64,000 nucleotides of DNA from Sphingomonas_D zeicaulis (GCF_050433225.1 NZ_JBNPXQ010000008.1:124001-188000); one strand, 5' to 3'. Shown: positions 8,330-18,908, counted from the first letter of the stretch. Numbers and translations are program-made. The notes: a model not told the origin generated them from the sequence alone.

Positions 8330-9910
8330 TTAACCCTTCCTCAGAATTTCACGGCGCAGCTCGCCGGGCTTGACCGCGCCAAGCAGCACCGTGGCCGCGG
8401 CGTAGACCAATCCGCCCGCGCCGCACAGCAGGATCAGCGCAACGACCCGCTCGACGGTGCCCGCGGCCATGTGCGGATCGAAATATGGATTGAGCAGCCA
8501 CAGCACCACGCCCATCGCCGCGCTGGCGGCGATGATGCGGATGCCGCGCGCCTTTAGCCGCGCATCCATCTGCAGATGCCCGCGCTTGTGGAGCGCGACA
8601 TAGAGCCAGATCAGGTTGACCCAGGCGGCCGCCGCGGTCGCGATCGCGACGCCGACATGGCCGAACGGCCAGATCAATGTGAGGTTGCCGACGAGGTTCA
8701 CCAGCATCGAATACATCGCGATGCGCACCGGCGTTTTCGTGTCCTGCCGCGCATAGAAGCCCGGCGTCAGCACCTTGATCAGCACATAGGCTGGCACGCC
8801 CAGCGAGAAGGCGGCGAGCGCGCCGGCGGCGCCGATCGTGTCGGCGGCGGTGAACGCGCCGTGCTGGAAGACGCCGCGAATGAGCGGCGTCGCCGAGATC
8901 ACCAGCGCGACCGCCGCCGGCAGCGCCAGTAGCATGGCGAGTTCGAGCGCGCGGTTTTGCGTGCGCGCGGCAGCCGCCTCGTCACCCCCGCCGATATTGC
9001 GCGAGAGCGTCGGCAGGATCGCGGTACCCACGCCGATGCCGATCAGCCCCAGCGGCAACTGGTTCAGGCGGTCGGCATAATAGAGGTAGGAAACCGCGCC
9101 CTGCGGCAGGAAGCGCGCGGCGAGTGAGGTGGAGATCAACAGGTTGATCTGGATCGCGCCCTGGCCGATCGCGGCGGGGCCGATCAGCGCCAGCATACGC
9201 TTGACGTCGGGCGAAAGGCGCGGCCAGCCAAGCTTGAGGACAATGCCGGCCTGCCGGCACGCGAAGACCAGCCAGGCGAGCTGCAGCGCGCCCGAGACGG
9301 TGACAGCGATGGCCTGCGTCTCGGCGGTGTCGACGCTGTTGTCGCCGCGGAAGAACAGCAGCGCGCCGATCATCGCGATGTTGAGCAGGATCGGCGCGGC
9401 GGCGTTCACCCAGAAACGGCCGATCGAATTGAGGATGCCGCCCAGCAGCGACACCAGAGAGATCAGCGCCAGATAGGGAAAGGTGATGCGGGTGAGGTGG
9501 GTGGCGAGCGCGAGCTTGGCTTCACCGCCGCCTTCCGGAAAGCCGCCGGTCATCGCCAGCACCACCGGAAATGCGGCCACCATCATCACCGCGGTGAACA
9601 GCACCAGGAAGGGGAACAGCACCGACAGCACCTGGCCCGCGAAGGCGGTCGCCACGGCCATGCCGGTGCCGGGTTCCGCCGCATCACCCTCGGCGATGCG
9701 GCGGTTGAACAGCGGCACGAACACCGAAGCGAACGCGCCTTCCGCGAACAGCGCGCGGAACAGGTTGGGCAGCCGCCAGGCGATCAGGAAGGCGTCCGAC
9801 GCGAAGCCGGCGCCCACATAGGTCGCCATCATCATGTCGCGGGCCATGCCGAGCAGCCGGCTGACGAGCGTCAGCCCGCCGATCGTGCCCATCGCGCGAA
9901 CCAGGTTCAT
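8330..9910 (-). CDS. murJ: Lipid II flippase MurJ
   Basis: Integral inner membrane protein of 526 residues in the MOP superfamily that flips lipid II for peptidoglycan synthesis. The N-terminal MurJ signature (GGLTLVSRLLGMARDMMMATYVGAGFASDAF) and the following segment (FRALFAEGAFASVFVPLFNR) are diagnostic. Many hydrophobic helices follow, consistent with about 14 membrane segments. Transcribed with trpS; secB lies 58 nt upstream on the same strand. Confidence 0.96.
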   Translation of the reverse strand: MNLVRAMGTIGGLTLVSRLLGMARDMMMATYVGAGFASDAFLIAWRLPNLFRALFAEGAFASVFVPLFNRRIAEGDAAEPGTGMAVATAFAGQVLSVLFPFLVLFTAVMMVAAFPVVLAMTGGFPEGGGEAKLALATHLTRITFPYLALISLVSLLGGILNSIGRFWVNAAAPILLNIAMIGALLFFRGDNSVDTAETQAIAVTVSGALQLAWLVFACRQAGIVLKLGWPRLSPDVKRMLALIGPAAIGQGAIQINLLISTSLAARFLPQGAVSYLYYADRLNQLPLGLIGIGVGTAILPTLSRNIGGGDEAAAARTQNRALELAMLLALPAAVALVISATPLIRGVFQHGAFTAADTIGAAGALAAFSLGVPAYVLIKVLTPGFYARQDTKTPVRIAMYSMLVNLVGNLTLIWPFGHVGVAIATAAAAWVNLIWLYVALHKRGHLQMDARLKARGIRIIAASAAMGVVLWLLNPYFDPHMAAGTVERVVALILLCGAGGLVYAAATVLLGAVKPGELRREILRKG

Positions 9911-9968
9911 CGCCGGCCCCGTCCCGTTGACCGCGCCGGCGTTGCGTCAGCCGCCCCCCCGAGCGTGA

Positions 9969-10475
9969 TCACGCGCGCCCGACGACCTCCAGGTCTTCCA
10001 TCTGGTTGGCCTGCGCCTGCTGCAGATAGAGACCAGTGAAATCGATCGGCTCAAGCATCAGCGGCGGGAAGCCGCCGTCGCGCACCGTGTCCGCCAGGAT
10101 GCGGCGGGCGAAGGGGAAGATGATGCGCGGCGCTTCGGCCAGCAGGAAGGGCTGGAGCTGGTCGGCCGGAATGTTGCGCAGGCCGAAGAGCCCGGCATAG
10201 GAAAGGTCGACGAGGAAGGCGACGCCATTGTCGGTGTCGGCACGCACCTCGATCTTCAGCACGACCTCGAACACGTCGTCGGCAACCGCCTGCGATCCGA
10301 TGTTGAACTGCACGTCGATGCGCGGCTGGCCCTGCCACTGATAGACCGCCGGAGAATTCGGGTTCTCGAACGACAGATCCTTGACGTACTGCGAGATCAC
10401 GCCGACCTGCGGCGTCGTGTCGGCGCCGTTGGACTGCGGTTCGGTGCCGGCGTTGAAGCCTTCTTCCTCGGCCAT
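9969..10475 (-). CDS. secB: Protein-export chaperone SecB
   Basis: Cytosolic export chaperone delivering unfolded precursors to SecA, 168 residues. Characteristic text: VISQYVKDLSFENPNSPAVYQWQGQPRIDVQFNI and the acidic/hydrophobic C-terminal half (PFLLAEAPRIIFPFARRILADTVRDGGFPPLMLEPIDF). ATG 10475 (MAEEEGF) is chosen; the open frame to 10562 is an arginine/proline-rich extension with no support. It is divergent from the Tim44-domain gene across about 207 nt, which must hold both promoters. Confidence 0.96.
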   Translation of the reverse strand: MAEEEGFNAGTEPQSNGADTTPQVGVISQYVKDLSFENPNSPAVYQWQGQPRIDVQFNIGSQAVADDVFEVVLKIEVRADTDNGVAFLVDLSYAGLFGLRNIPADQLQPFLLAEAPRIIFPFARRILADTVRDGGFPPLMLEPIDFTGLYLQQAQANQMEDLEVVGRA

Positions 10476-10682
10476 TAGAACTACCTTTTCATGCGGTTTC
10501 AGGTGCCGGTTTCTGCCGGCATGCGCGTCGGCGCGACTAGCAGGGGGGCGGGGGCAGGGCAATGGTCGGGCCCCTTGCGCAACGCTTCTGCCCCATCACG
10601 CGTTGTCGTGGTGGGTCGAGATGGGTCGCGGCATTTGAATCCTGACGCAAGCAGGCCTATGTTACCTCCATAGGTTCGGAGA

Positions 10683-11342
10683 ATGATGTTGTACCTCGAG
10701 ATCATCCTGCTGGCTGTGATTGCCGGTGTTCTGGCAGTCAGGCTGTATTCCGTGCTGGGCAAGCGCACCGGGCACGAGCAGCAGGTCGCCAAGCCGGCCG
10801 AGGAGCGGGTGGGCATGGGCGCGCCGCCGCGGCCGACGCCCGAGGTTCAGCCCGAATCCTCGAGCCTTGCCGATAGCATCATCGAGCCGCCCGCACGCGC
10901 CGGCGTTCGCGCCGTCGTCGCAGCCGAGCCGGGGTTCGATGTCGCGCGTTTCCTCGATGGTGCGCGCGAAGCCTATCGCATGGTGCTGGAAGCGTTCTGG
11001 AAGGGCGATGCCAAGGAATTGGGCTGGCTGGTTAGCGATGACGTTGGCCGGAGCTTCACCACCGCGATCGCCGAACGCGAGGCGGCCGGTCTTCGCCTCG
11101 ACAACCGCCTGATCGCGGTCGAGCGTGCGACCATCGCCAATGCCGTCGTCGAGGGCCGCACCGCGCGGATCACCGTGCGTTTCGATGCCGATATCGCCGC
11201 GGTGACGCGCGATGCGGAGGATCATGTCGTCGCCGGATCGCTGACCGATGCGGTGCAGACGCATGATCTTTGGACCTTCGAGCGGGTGTTGCGCTCCGCC
11301 GATCCGAACTGGACGCTGGTCGATACCGACGAGGCGGCGTGA
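10683..11342 (+). CDS. Tim44/TimA-like membrane-anchored domain protein
   Basis: 219 residues. It has one N-terminal membrane helix (LEIILLAVIAGVLAVRLYSVLG), a proline-rich linker, and from about residue 80 a Tim44-like domain (FDVARFLDGAREAYRMVLEAFWKGDAKELGWLVSDDV). Alphaproteobacterial relatives of the mitochondrial import protein Tim44 have this layout; their bacterial role is not well defined but they are membrane-associated. Two tandem ATGs (10683 and 10686) are possible. The stop overlaps the GTG start of mltA by 4 nt, so the two are translationally coupled. Divergence from secB is a recurrent neighbourhood. Confidence 0.85.
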   Translation: MMLYLEIILLAVIAGVLAVRLYSVLGKRTGHEQQVAKPAEERVGMGAPPRPTPEVQPESSSLADSIIEPPARAGVRAVVAAEPGFDVARFLDGAREAYRMVLEAFWKGDAKELGWLVSDDVGRSFTTAIAEREAAGLRLDNRLIAVERATIANAVVEGRTARITVRFDADIAAVTRDAEDHVVAGSLTDAVQTHDLWTFERVLRSADPNWTLVDTDEAA

Positions 11343-12652
11343 CGCCCCTCTCTCGCGGGGCCACTGCCCTCGCGCTGATCCTGTTCACCACCGCGTGCTC
11401 GGGCGGCATCGTTCCGCCGGCAGGCGCGCCGCGGGCCCCCGACGCGCCTGCGGCGACCCCGCGCCCCGCGCCACCGCGGCCCCGGCCCGCGCCGCGGCCA
11501 TCGCCGGTGTCGATTGTCGAGGCGCCCGATCCCGTGATCCGGCCGACCGCGGCGCGCCCGCTGCCGGCGGTGCCGGTTACCGAGGTGAAGGGGGCAGCCA
11601 CCGCCCGTGCCGCCGGCGTCGTCGCCGGACCGCCTGTCTCCAGCCTGGGCATCGATGCAACGCGCGCCGCCGCCGCGCTGACCGCGTTCAAGTTGAGCTG
11701 CCCCACATTGCTCCGCCGCACCGATGCCTCGGGGCTTACGACGCAGGACGAATGGAAACCCGCCTGCGATGCCGCGCAGCGTTTCACCGGCGGCAATGCC
11801 GCGGATTTCTTTGCCACCTGGTTCGAAACCGCGCAGATCGGCACCGGCAGCGCGCTCGCGACGGGGTATTTCGAGCCCGAGATCGCCGCGTCGCTGCACA
11901 AGCGTTCAGGCTATGAGGTGCCGATCTATCGTCGGCCGCCCGATCTGATCGAGGCCGATCTTGGCCAGTTCACCGACAGCCTGCGCGGCAAGAAGGTGCG
12001 CGGCCGCGTCGAGGGCGCGGCACTGGTGCCCTATTATGATCGCGGTCAGATCGAGGATGGCGCCCTGGCCGGCCGCGGGCTGGAACTTGCCTGGGCGGCG
12101 GATCCGGTCGAACTTTTCTTCCTCCAGATCCAGGGATCGGGGCGGCTGCGCCTGCCTGACGGATCGATCGTCCGCATCGGCTATGACAGCCAGAACGGCC
12201 GCGACTATACCGGCATCGGCGCGCTGATGCGCGAGCGCGGGCTGCTCCAGCCTGGGCAGGCCTCGATGCAGGGCATCATGGCGTGGCTGCGCGCCAACCC
12301 GGCGGAAGGCGACGCGCTGATGCGCGAGAACAAGAGCTGGGTGTTCTTCCGCACCTTGACCGGGCCGGGGCCGCTGGGCGCGCTCGGGCTGCCGGTGACC
12401 GGCAGGGTCAGCGCCGCGGCCGATCCAGCCTTCGTGCCGCTGGGCGCGCCGGTCTTCCTCTCGATGGATCGCACCGACGCCGCCGGGCTGTGGGTGGCGC
12501 AGGATACGGGCGGCGCGATCAAGGGTGCCAACCGCTTCGATACGTTCTGGGGCGCGGGTCCGGAGGCGCGCGCGACCGCCGGCGGCATGTCCGCCCGCGG
12601 CACCGCCTTCCTGCTGCTCCCCAAGGGCAGCCTTGCCCGCATGGGCCGGTGA
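11339..12652 (+). CDS. mltA: Membrane-bound lytic murein transglycosylase A
   Basis: 437-residue peptidoglycan lytic transglycosylase. A signal sequence ends in a plausible lipobox (LFTTAC), so it is a lipoprotein. The MltA barrel covers roughly residues 110-330, followed by the 3D domain with the characteristic WVAQDTGGAIKGANRFDTFWG and its conserved aspartates. The first 100 residues after the lipobox are Pro/Ala-rich, a flexible periplasmic linker. GTG 11339 overlaps the previous stop (GTGA), and the gene's stop overlaps the GTG of the Smr gene in the same way. Confidence 0.93.
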   Translation: MTPLSRGATALALILFTTACSGGIVPPAGAPRAPDAPAATPRPAPPRPRPAPRPSPVSIVEAPDPVIRPTAARPLPAVPVTEVKGAATARAAGVVAGPPVSSLGIDATRAAAALTAFKLSCPTLLRRTDASGLTTQDEWKPACDAAQRFTGGNAADFFATWFETAQIGTGSALATGYFEPEIAASLHKRSGYEVPIYRRPPDLIEADLGQFTDSLRGKKVRGRVEGAALVPYYDRGQIEDGALAGRGLELAWAADPVELFFLQIQGSGRLRLPDGSIVRIGYDSQNGRDYTGIGALMRERGLLQPGQASMQGIMAWLRANPAEGDALMRENKSWVFFRTLTGPGPLGALGLPVTGRVSAAADPAFVPLGAPVFLSMDRTDAAGLWVAQDTGGAIKGANRFDTFWGAGPEARATAGGMSARGTAFLLLPKGSLARMGR

Positions 12653-13218
12653 GCGGCCGGCGGCTGGACGCCGAGGAACGCGCGCTGTGGGCGCGCGTCA
12701 CCCAGTCGGTCCGCCCCATCGATCCCCGCCGCGCTCGGCCTGTCATCCCGATTCTGCCCGAAGCCGAACCCGCGCCCGCCCGTCGCGCGGTGACGATGCC
12801 GGCCCGTCGCTCCGCACCCGCCGCCAAGCCGGTCGCCGCAGCGCCGCGTCCCGGCACCACGCTCGATGCCGGCTGGGACAAAAGGCTGCGGCAGGGCATC
12901 GTCGCGCCCGACCGGGTGATCGATCTGCACGGCTATACCGTCGCCGATGCGCATGATCGGTTGCAGCAGGGGCTGGACGAGGCGATCGCCAGCGGCGCGC
13001 GGCTGGTGCTGCTGATCGCCGGCAAGCCGCGGCCGGTGGTGCGCGGCGGATCGGGTGTTGCGGCGCGCGGCACCATCCGCGCCAAGCTGCTCGACTGGCT
13101 CGAAGTCTCCCGCCACGCCGGCGCCATCGCCGCCATCCGCGCCGCGCACCCGCGCCATGGCGGCACCGGCGCGCTTTATCTGGTGCTGCGGCGACCGAAG
13201 GAAGATCGGCGGCGGTAG
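12649..13218 (+). CDS. Smr-domain protein
   Basis: 189 residues. A disordered Pro/Ala/Arg-rich N-terminal part precedes a C-terminal Smr (small MutS-related) domain of about 85 residues with the signature DLHGYTVADAHDRL and a later HGGTGALYLVL. Smr domains are nucleic acid endonuclease or binding modules. GTG 12649 overlaps the mltA stop by 4 nt, so it is the third gene of a coupled trio. Confidence 0.88.
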   Translation: MSGRRLDAEERALWARVTQSVRPIDPRRARPVIPILPEAEPAPARRAVTMPARRSAPAAKPVAAAPRPGTTLDAGWDKRLRQGIVAPDRVIDLHGYTVADAHDRLQQGLDEAIASGARLVLLIAGKPRPVVRGGSGVAARGTIRAKLLDWLEVSRHAGAIAAIRAAHPRHGGTGALYLVLRRPKEDRRR

Positions 13219-13285
13219 GGAAGGGAGTGCGCTTGCCGCATCCGATATTCCGCGCCAGTCTCGCGGCCGGGCAGGGGGCAACCGC

Positions 13286-14872
13286 ATGGACGAACCAGCA
13301 TATCAACCGACGCGGCGTGAGATCGGCCTCGTCATCACCGCATCGTCGCTCGGCACGATGTTCGAATGGTATGATTTCTTCGTCTACGGCACACTTGCCA
13401 CGCTGATTGCGCGGCTGTTCTTCCCCGCTGCCAACGAAACCGCCGGTTTCCTGCTCGCGCTCGCCACCTTCGGCGCCGGTTTCGGCGTGCGACCGCTGGG
13501 TGCGGTGCTGTTCGGCTATCTGGGGGACCGGCTGGGGCGCAAATATACCTTCCTCGTCACCATCACATTGATGGGCGGCGCCACCGCCGCGGTCGGCCTG
13601 CTGCCTACCTTCGCGCAGGCGGGGATCCTCGCGCCGGTGCTGCTGGTCATCTGCCGGTTGACGCAGGGGCTGGCGCTGGGCGGCGAATATGGTGGGGCGG
13701 CGGTCTATGTCGCCGAACATGCGCCGGACGGGCGGCGGGGCTTCTACACCAGCTTCATCCAGGCGAGCGTCGTCGGCGGCTTCATGATGAGCCTTGCCGT
13801 CGTCCTCCTGTGCGGCGCGCTGCTCGACGATGCCGCACTCGAAGCCTGGGGCTGGCGCCTGCCATTCCTCTTTTCGATCGTGCTGCTGGCGATCTCGCTG
13901 TGGATCCGGCTGAAACTCAGCGAAAGCCCGGTGTTCAAGGCGATGAAGGCGGCGGGAGAGGTGGCGCGCAACCCGCTGCGCGAGAGTTTCGACAGCCGCG
14001 CCAAGATTGGCCGGCTGCTGGTGGCACTGTTCGGCGTGGCGGGCGGGCTGACCGTGATCTGGTATTCGGCGCAGTTCCAGACGCTCTATTTCCTCCAGAA
14101 TTCGATGCGCGTGCAGGATGATGCCGCGCGTATCATCGCCGGCACCGGCGCGATGCTGAGCATCGGCTGGTTCATCCTGTTCGGCTGGCTCTCCGACCGG
14201 TTCGGGCGCAAGCGGCTACTGCTGATCGGTTATGTGCTCGCGCTGATCATGATCTTCCCGACTTTCCACATCATCGCCGGCGCTGCCAATCCGGCACTGC
14301 AGGCGGCGTCGGCGCGCGCGCCGGTCGTGGTCAGCGGCAGCGACTGCCGCTATGATCCGTTCGCCGGCACCCAGGCCACGGCCTGCGGCCGCATCCTCGA
14401 TCTGCTCTCGAAAAAGGGCATCGCCTATCGCAAGATCGAGGCACCCGCAGGGGCGCCGCCGCAGGTGACGATCGGCGGCACGGCGGTGGCGGTGGCCGAT
14501 GCGGAGGGGATCGATGCCGCGCTCGCGGCCGCCGGCTATCGCCTCGACAAGATCGTGCCGACCTTGCCGCAGGCGCTGACGATCATCGGCGCGATCCTGC
14601 TGATCGGCGGGCTCGCGGGGATGACCTATGGCCCCGCCGCGGCCTTGCTCGTCGAGCTTTTTCCGGCGCGCGTCCGCTATACCTCGCTCTCTATCCCCTA
14701 TCATCTCGGCACCGGCTATTTCGGCGGCTTCCTGCCCTTCATCACCCAGTATATCGTGGCGCGGACGGGCGATCCGTTCGCCGGCATCTGGTATGTGATC
14801 GCGGTGGTGGCGATGGGGCTGGTGGTCGCGGCGATCTGGCTGCCGGAAACGGCGGGCCGCCGACTGGAATAG
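13286..14872 (+). CDS. MFS transporter of the metabolite:H+ symporter (MHS) family
   Basis: 528-residue inner membrane transporter. MHS hallmarks: the N-terminal SSLGTMFEWYDFFVYGTLA, the loop motif GDRLGRKYTFL between TM2 and TM3, RLTQGLALGGEYGGAAVYVAEHAP, and a second GWLSDRFGRKR in the other half. Odd feature: about 80 hydrophilic residues (roughly 330-415) containing two cysteines separate two C-terminal helices. The substrate cannot be read from sequence; relatives carry dicarboxylates, citrate, osmolytes or shikimate. ATG 13286 with AGGGGG upstream is chosen over the longer open frame. Confidence 0.88.
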   Translation: MDEPAYQPTRREIGLVITASSLGTMFEWYDFFVYGTLATLIARLFFPAANETAGFLLALATFGAGFGVRPLGAVLFGYLGDRLGRKYTFLVTITLMGGATAAVGLLPTFAQAGILAPVLLVICRLTQGLALGGEYGGAAVYVAEHAPDGRRGFYTSFIQASVVGGFMMSLAVVLLCGALLDDAALEAWGWRLPFLFSIVLLAISLWIRLKLSESPVFKAMKAAGEVARNPLRESFDSRAKIGRLLVALFGVAGGLTVIWYSAQFQTLYFLQNSMRVQDDAARIIAGTGAMLSIGWFILFGWLSDRFGRKRLLLIGYVLALIMIFPTFHIIAGAANPALQAASARAPVVVSGSDCRYDPFAGTQATACGRILDLLSKKGIAYRKIEAPAGAPPQVTIGGTAVAVADAEGIDAALAAAGYRLDKIVPTLPQALTIIGAILLIGGLAGMTYGPAAALLVELFPARVRYTSLSIPYHLGTGYFGGFLPFITQYIVARTGDPFAGIWYVIAVVAMGLVVAAIWLPETAGRRLE

Positions 14873-14928
14873 CGTGCGGGGCGCCGCGCGCCTTGCCGTG
14901 CGGACGGGCGCGGCGTAGGCACCGCGGC

Positions 14929-15975
14929 GTGTTCCAGCTTCCTCCCGCACCGCTGCGCCTCCGCCTCGATTCCGCAGCCCTGATCGCCAATTGGCGGTGG
15001 CTGGCGGCGCGCAGCGGCGCGGCCCGTTGCGGTGCCGCGGTCAAGGCCGATGGCTATGGCCTGGGGGCGGCGGGCGTCGTCGAACGGCTGGCGGCGGCGG
15101 GCTGCCGGGATTTCTTCGTCGCGACCTGGGGGGAGGCGGTGCAGATCGCTGATGCCGCGGCCGGCCTGTCAGTCGCGGTGCTGCACGGCGTGCGCGAAGA
15201 GGATATGCCGACCGCGCTGGCGATGCCGGCGCGCCCGGTGCTCGCGACGCCCGAACAGGTGCGGCGCTGGCGCGATGCCGGCGGCGGCGCGTGCGACGTG
15301 ATGGTCGATACCGGCATGAACCGGCTGGGCGTGGCGGCGGCGGATGTCGCCGCCGGCCTGCTCGACGGTCTCGCGATCGACACGCTGATGAGCCACCTTG
15401 CCTGCGCGGATGAGGATGTGCCGTTGAATGCTGCGCAGCGAAGCGCCTTCGCTGCGCTCGCCGGCCGCACCGGTGCCAAGCGGCTGAGCCTCGCCAATTC
15501 GGCGGGCATCTGTCTTGGGGCGGATTATGCGTTCGATCTTACCCGCCCCGGCCTCGCGCTCTATGGCGGCCTGCCGCGCGCCGAGGCGACGGGCGGGATC
15601 CGCCAAGTGGTGACGCCCGAGGCGCAAATATTGCAGCGGCGGCGCATCGGCCCCGGCGATCCGGTCGGTTATAATTCCACCTTCGTCGCTGATCGGCCGA
15701 TGGAACTGGCGGTGGTCAATCTCGGCTATGCCGACGGCTATCTGCGCGGCTTTTCGGGCACCGGCGCCGCGCGTGCTGGCGATGCGGTGCTGCCGGTCAC
15801 CGGCCGGGTCTCGATGGATCTCACCACCTTCTGCGTCGATGCTGCGCCGAGGCTCGCCGAGGGCGACTGGGTGGCGATCGACTTCGACCTGCCGGGCGCT
15901 GCGGCACAGTCCGGCCAGTCGCAATATGAGCTGCTGACAATGCTCGGCCGGCGCTATCAGCGATTGTGGGGATAA
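14929..15975 (+). CDS. alr: Alanine racemase
   Basis: PLP-dependent interconversion of L- and D-alanine for peptidoglycan, about 348 residues. The PLP-binding lysine is in AAVKADGYGLGA (about residue 39) and the catalytic tyrosine region is GYNSTFVADRP. Other family text: VMVDTGMNRLGV and GRVSMDLTTF. No good ATG; GTG 14929 (VFQLPPAPLRLRLDS) begins the conserved domain but its ribosome binding site is weak, so the start is moderate. A strong hairpin at 15984 lies between this gene and the convergent thiolase. Confidence 0.93.
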   Translation: MFQLPPAPLRLRLDSAALIANWRWLAARSGAARCGAAVKADGYGLGAAGVVERLAAAGCRDFFVATWGEAVQIADAAAGLSVAVLHGVREEDMPTALAMPARPVLATPEQVRRWRDAGGGACDVMVDTGMNRLGVAAADVAAGLLDGLAIDTLMSHLACADEDVPLNAAQRSAFAALAGRTGAKRLSLANSAGICLGADYAFDLTRPGLALYGGLPRAEATGGIRQVVTPEAQILQRRRIGPGDPVGYNSTFVADRPMELAVVNLGYADGYLRGFSGTGAARAGDAVLPVTGRVSMDLTTFCVDAAPRLAEGDWVAIDFDLPGAAAQSGQSQYELLTMLGRRYQRLWG

Positions 15976-15983
15976 AGAGATTT

Positions 15984-16010
15984 TCCTCCCCGAGCGAAGC
16001 TCGGGGAGGA
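15984..16010. repeat. Perfect 12-bp hairpin between convergent alr and thiolase genes
   Basis: TCCTCCCCGAGC and GCTCGGGGAGGA flank a GAA loop. There is no T run on the 3' side of either strand, so it is a member of the CTCCCC palindrome family rather than a textbook terminator, though it may still slow transcription. Confidence 0.7.
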
Positions 16011-16022
16011 GATTAGGTCAGC

Positions 16023-17195
<1,173 letters not shown>

Positions 17196-17250
17196 GCGGC
17201 AAATCCTTTCCAGGTACAGGAAGCGGAAGGTTCAGTGCGCCGCGCTCCTA

Positions 17251-18312
17251 TCAGCTAGCCGGAAGCTGCGAAAGCCACTGCAGCAGCGGTTGCCAAAGCT
17301 GCTCGCGCGCGCGGCGCCCCACCACCATGCCGACATGGCCGGCGTCGAGCAGCCGCGTGGTGCCGCGCCCCAGCGCGGTCGCGGCGGGCACGATCCGGTC
17401 GCAGGTGGAAACGATGTCGAGGATCGGGGCGTCGATCGTCTCAGGGTCGACGTAGCCGCCGCCTACCCGCCAGCGGCGGCGGCCCGGCAGGTCGGCATAG
17501 AACAGATCGTCGAAAAGGTCGCGGCCCGCCGCCCAGGTCAGCGGCGCTCCCGCATTCGCCCAATCTTCGAGCGTGACGAAGGATCGTGCGGCGTCGCTCG
17601 CGGGGTCGAGTTCGCCGAAGTCGGCATATTTCTGCATCACCCGATCGGGATCGAGCCGCCAGAACGCGGCCTGCAGAACCTCGATCGGCAACAGGCCCAT
17701 CGCACCCGCCGCGTCATGCACATCCGACCACAAGGCGGACATGTCTTCGCGACTCTGTGCGGGGAAGCCGGCAAAGTGCCACGGAGTCGCAATCAGCGCC
17801 AGCCCGCGCGGTCGCAGCATCGTCGCCGCTGCGACCGCGATCGTCCCGCCTAGGCAATAGCCGGCGAGCACCGGCCGCTCGCCCAGCGCCTCTACCAGCG
17901 GCACCAGCAGATCTTCGATATGGCGGGCGATGTCGCGCGCTGATTCCGCGGGCGTCGGCGTGCCCCAATCGACCAACAGGGGGCGGATTCCGTGCCCGCT
18001 CAGCCAGCGCAACATTGAATTGTGCGGCGCGATGTCGAGGATATGCGCGGGATTGATCAGCGAAGGGATGAAGACGACCGGCGGCCCGCTGCCGCCATAG
18101 TCGATCAAAGATACCCGCTCCACCTGCGAAACGACATCCGTTTTTCCATGGATTTCATCGCGTTCGGCCTGTTGATACGCTGCAAGCCCGGCCAGTACCT
18201 TGCCCGCATGCTGCGGGTCTTTCGCAGCCAGTGTACGCACCATGTCCAAAAACAGCGGGAGAGGGCGGGGGCCGTGTTGCGGTGCGGCATCAACTGATGT
18301 TATGTTTACCAT
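17251..18312 (-). CDS. PhaC-like alpha/beta hydrolase (putative PHA synthase)
   Basis: 353 residues. The lipase-like box GYCLGG carries a cysteine nucleophile (Cys153), the hallmark of PHA synthases, with Asp305 (CDRIVP) and His326 (AGHVGM) completing the triad. The PhaC-type WG (VDWGTPTPAE) is near residue 116. It is much shorter than class I PhaC (about 600 residues) and matches class III PhaC in size, but no phaE is present. The upstream GTG 18318 is possible; ATG 18312 is chosen and neither has a strong ribosome binding site. Neighbours are phaA and divergent phaR. Confidence 0.8.
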   Translation of the reverse strand: MVNITSVDAAPQHGPRPLPLFLDMVRTLAAKDPQHAGKVLAGLAAYQQAERDEIHGKTDVVSQVERVSLIDYGGSGPPVVFIPSLINPAHILDIAPHNSMLRWLSGHGIRPLLVDWGTPTPAESARDIARHIEDLLVPLVEALGERPVLAGYCLGGTIAVAAATMLRPRGLALIATPWHFAGFPAQSREDMSALWSDVHDAAGAMGLLPIEVLQAAFWRLDPDRVMQKYADFGELDPASDAARSFVTLEDWANAGAPLTWAAGRDLFDDLFYADLPGRRRWRVGGGYVDPETIDAPILDIVSTCDRIVPAATALGRGTTRLLDAGHVGMVVGRRAREQLWQPLLQWLSQLPAS

Positions 18313-18335
18313 GTACACCGCGGGAGAGAGAGAAA

Positions 18336-18908
18336 ATGTCCAAAGCCGCCGCTGCCCGCGCTTCGGGCGAGTCGGATGTCGTCATCATCAAGAAGTACGC
18401 CAATCGTCGCCTCTACAATACCGAGACGTCCAGCTATATCACCCTCGATCATCTCGCGGCGATGACCCGCGAGGGTCGCGAGTTCAAGGTCGTCGACGCC
18501 AAGAATGACGAGGACATCACGCATAATGTCCTCACCCAGATCATCATGGAAGAGGAATCCCGCGGGCAGAACATGCTGCCCGTCAGCTTCCTGCGCCAGC
18601 TGATCTCGATGTATGGCGATTCGATGCAGGCGATGGTGCCGCAATATCTGGAAGCCTCGATGGAGGCATTCCGCCGCAACCAGGAACAGTTCCGCAGCGC
18701 CATGGAAGGTGCGTTCGGGGGTGGCCCGTTCGCCGATCTCGCCAAGCGCAACATGGCGATGTTCGAGGCCGCGACCAGCGCCTTTTCCCCCAAACGCGGT
18801 GGGGCCGCTCCCACGGGCGGAGCCGCTGAGGCCAAGGATGGTGAGATTGACGCGCTGAAGGCGCAACTCGCCAGCCTCCAGGCGCAGATCGAAAAGCTCG
18901 GCCGCTGA
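18336..18908 (+). CDS. phaR: Polyhydroxyalkanoate synthesis repressor PhaR
   Basis: 190-residue regulator of PHA granule genes that binds DNA and nascent polymer. The N-terminal PHB/PHA accumulation regulator DNA-binding domain is clear (VVIIKKYANRRLYNTETSSYITLDHLAAMTREG), followed by the PHB_acc region (ILTQ-like segment, SFLRQLISMYGDSMQAMVPQYLEASMEAF). The C-terminus ends in a short predicted coiled coil (EIDALKAQLASLQAQIEKL). Divergent from the PhaC-like gene with only 23 nt between starts, so it probably controls both. Confidence 0.93.
   Translation: MSKAAAARASGESDVVIIKKYANRRLYNTETSSYITLDHLAAMTREGREFKVVDAKNDEDITHNVLTQIIMEEESRGQNMLPVSFLRQLISMYGDSMQAMVPQYLEASMEAFRRNQEQFRSAMEGAFGGGPFADLAKRNMAMFEAATSAFSPKRGGAAPTGGAAEAKDGEIDALKAQLASLQAQIEKLGR

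Noticed and set aside
15984..16010. Rho-independent terminator between alr and the thiolase gene
   Set aside because: The stem is excellent but neither strand has a T run after it, so it was recorded as a repeat.
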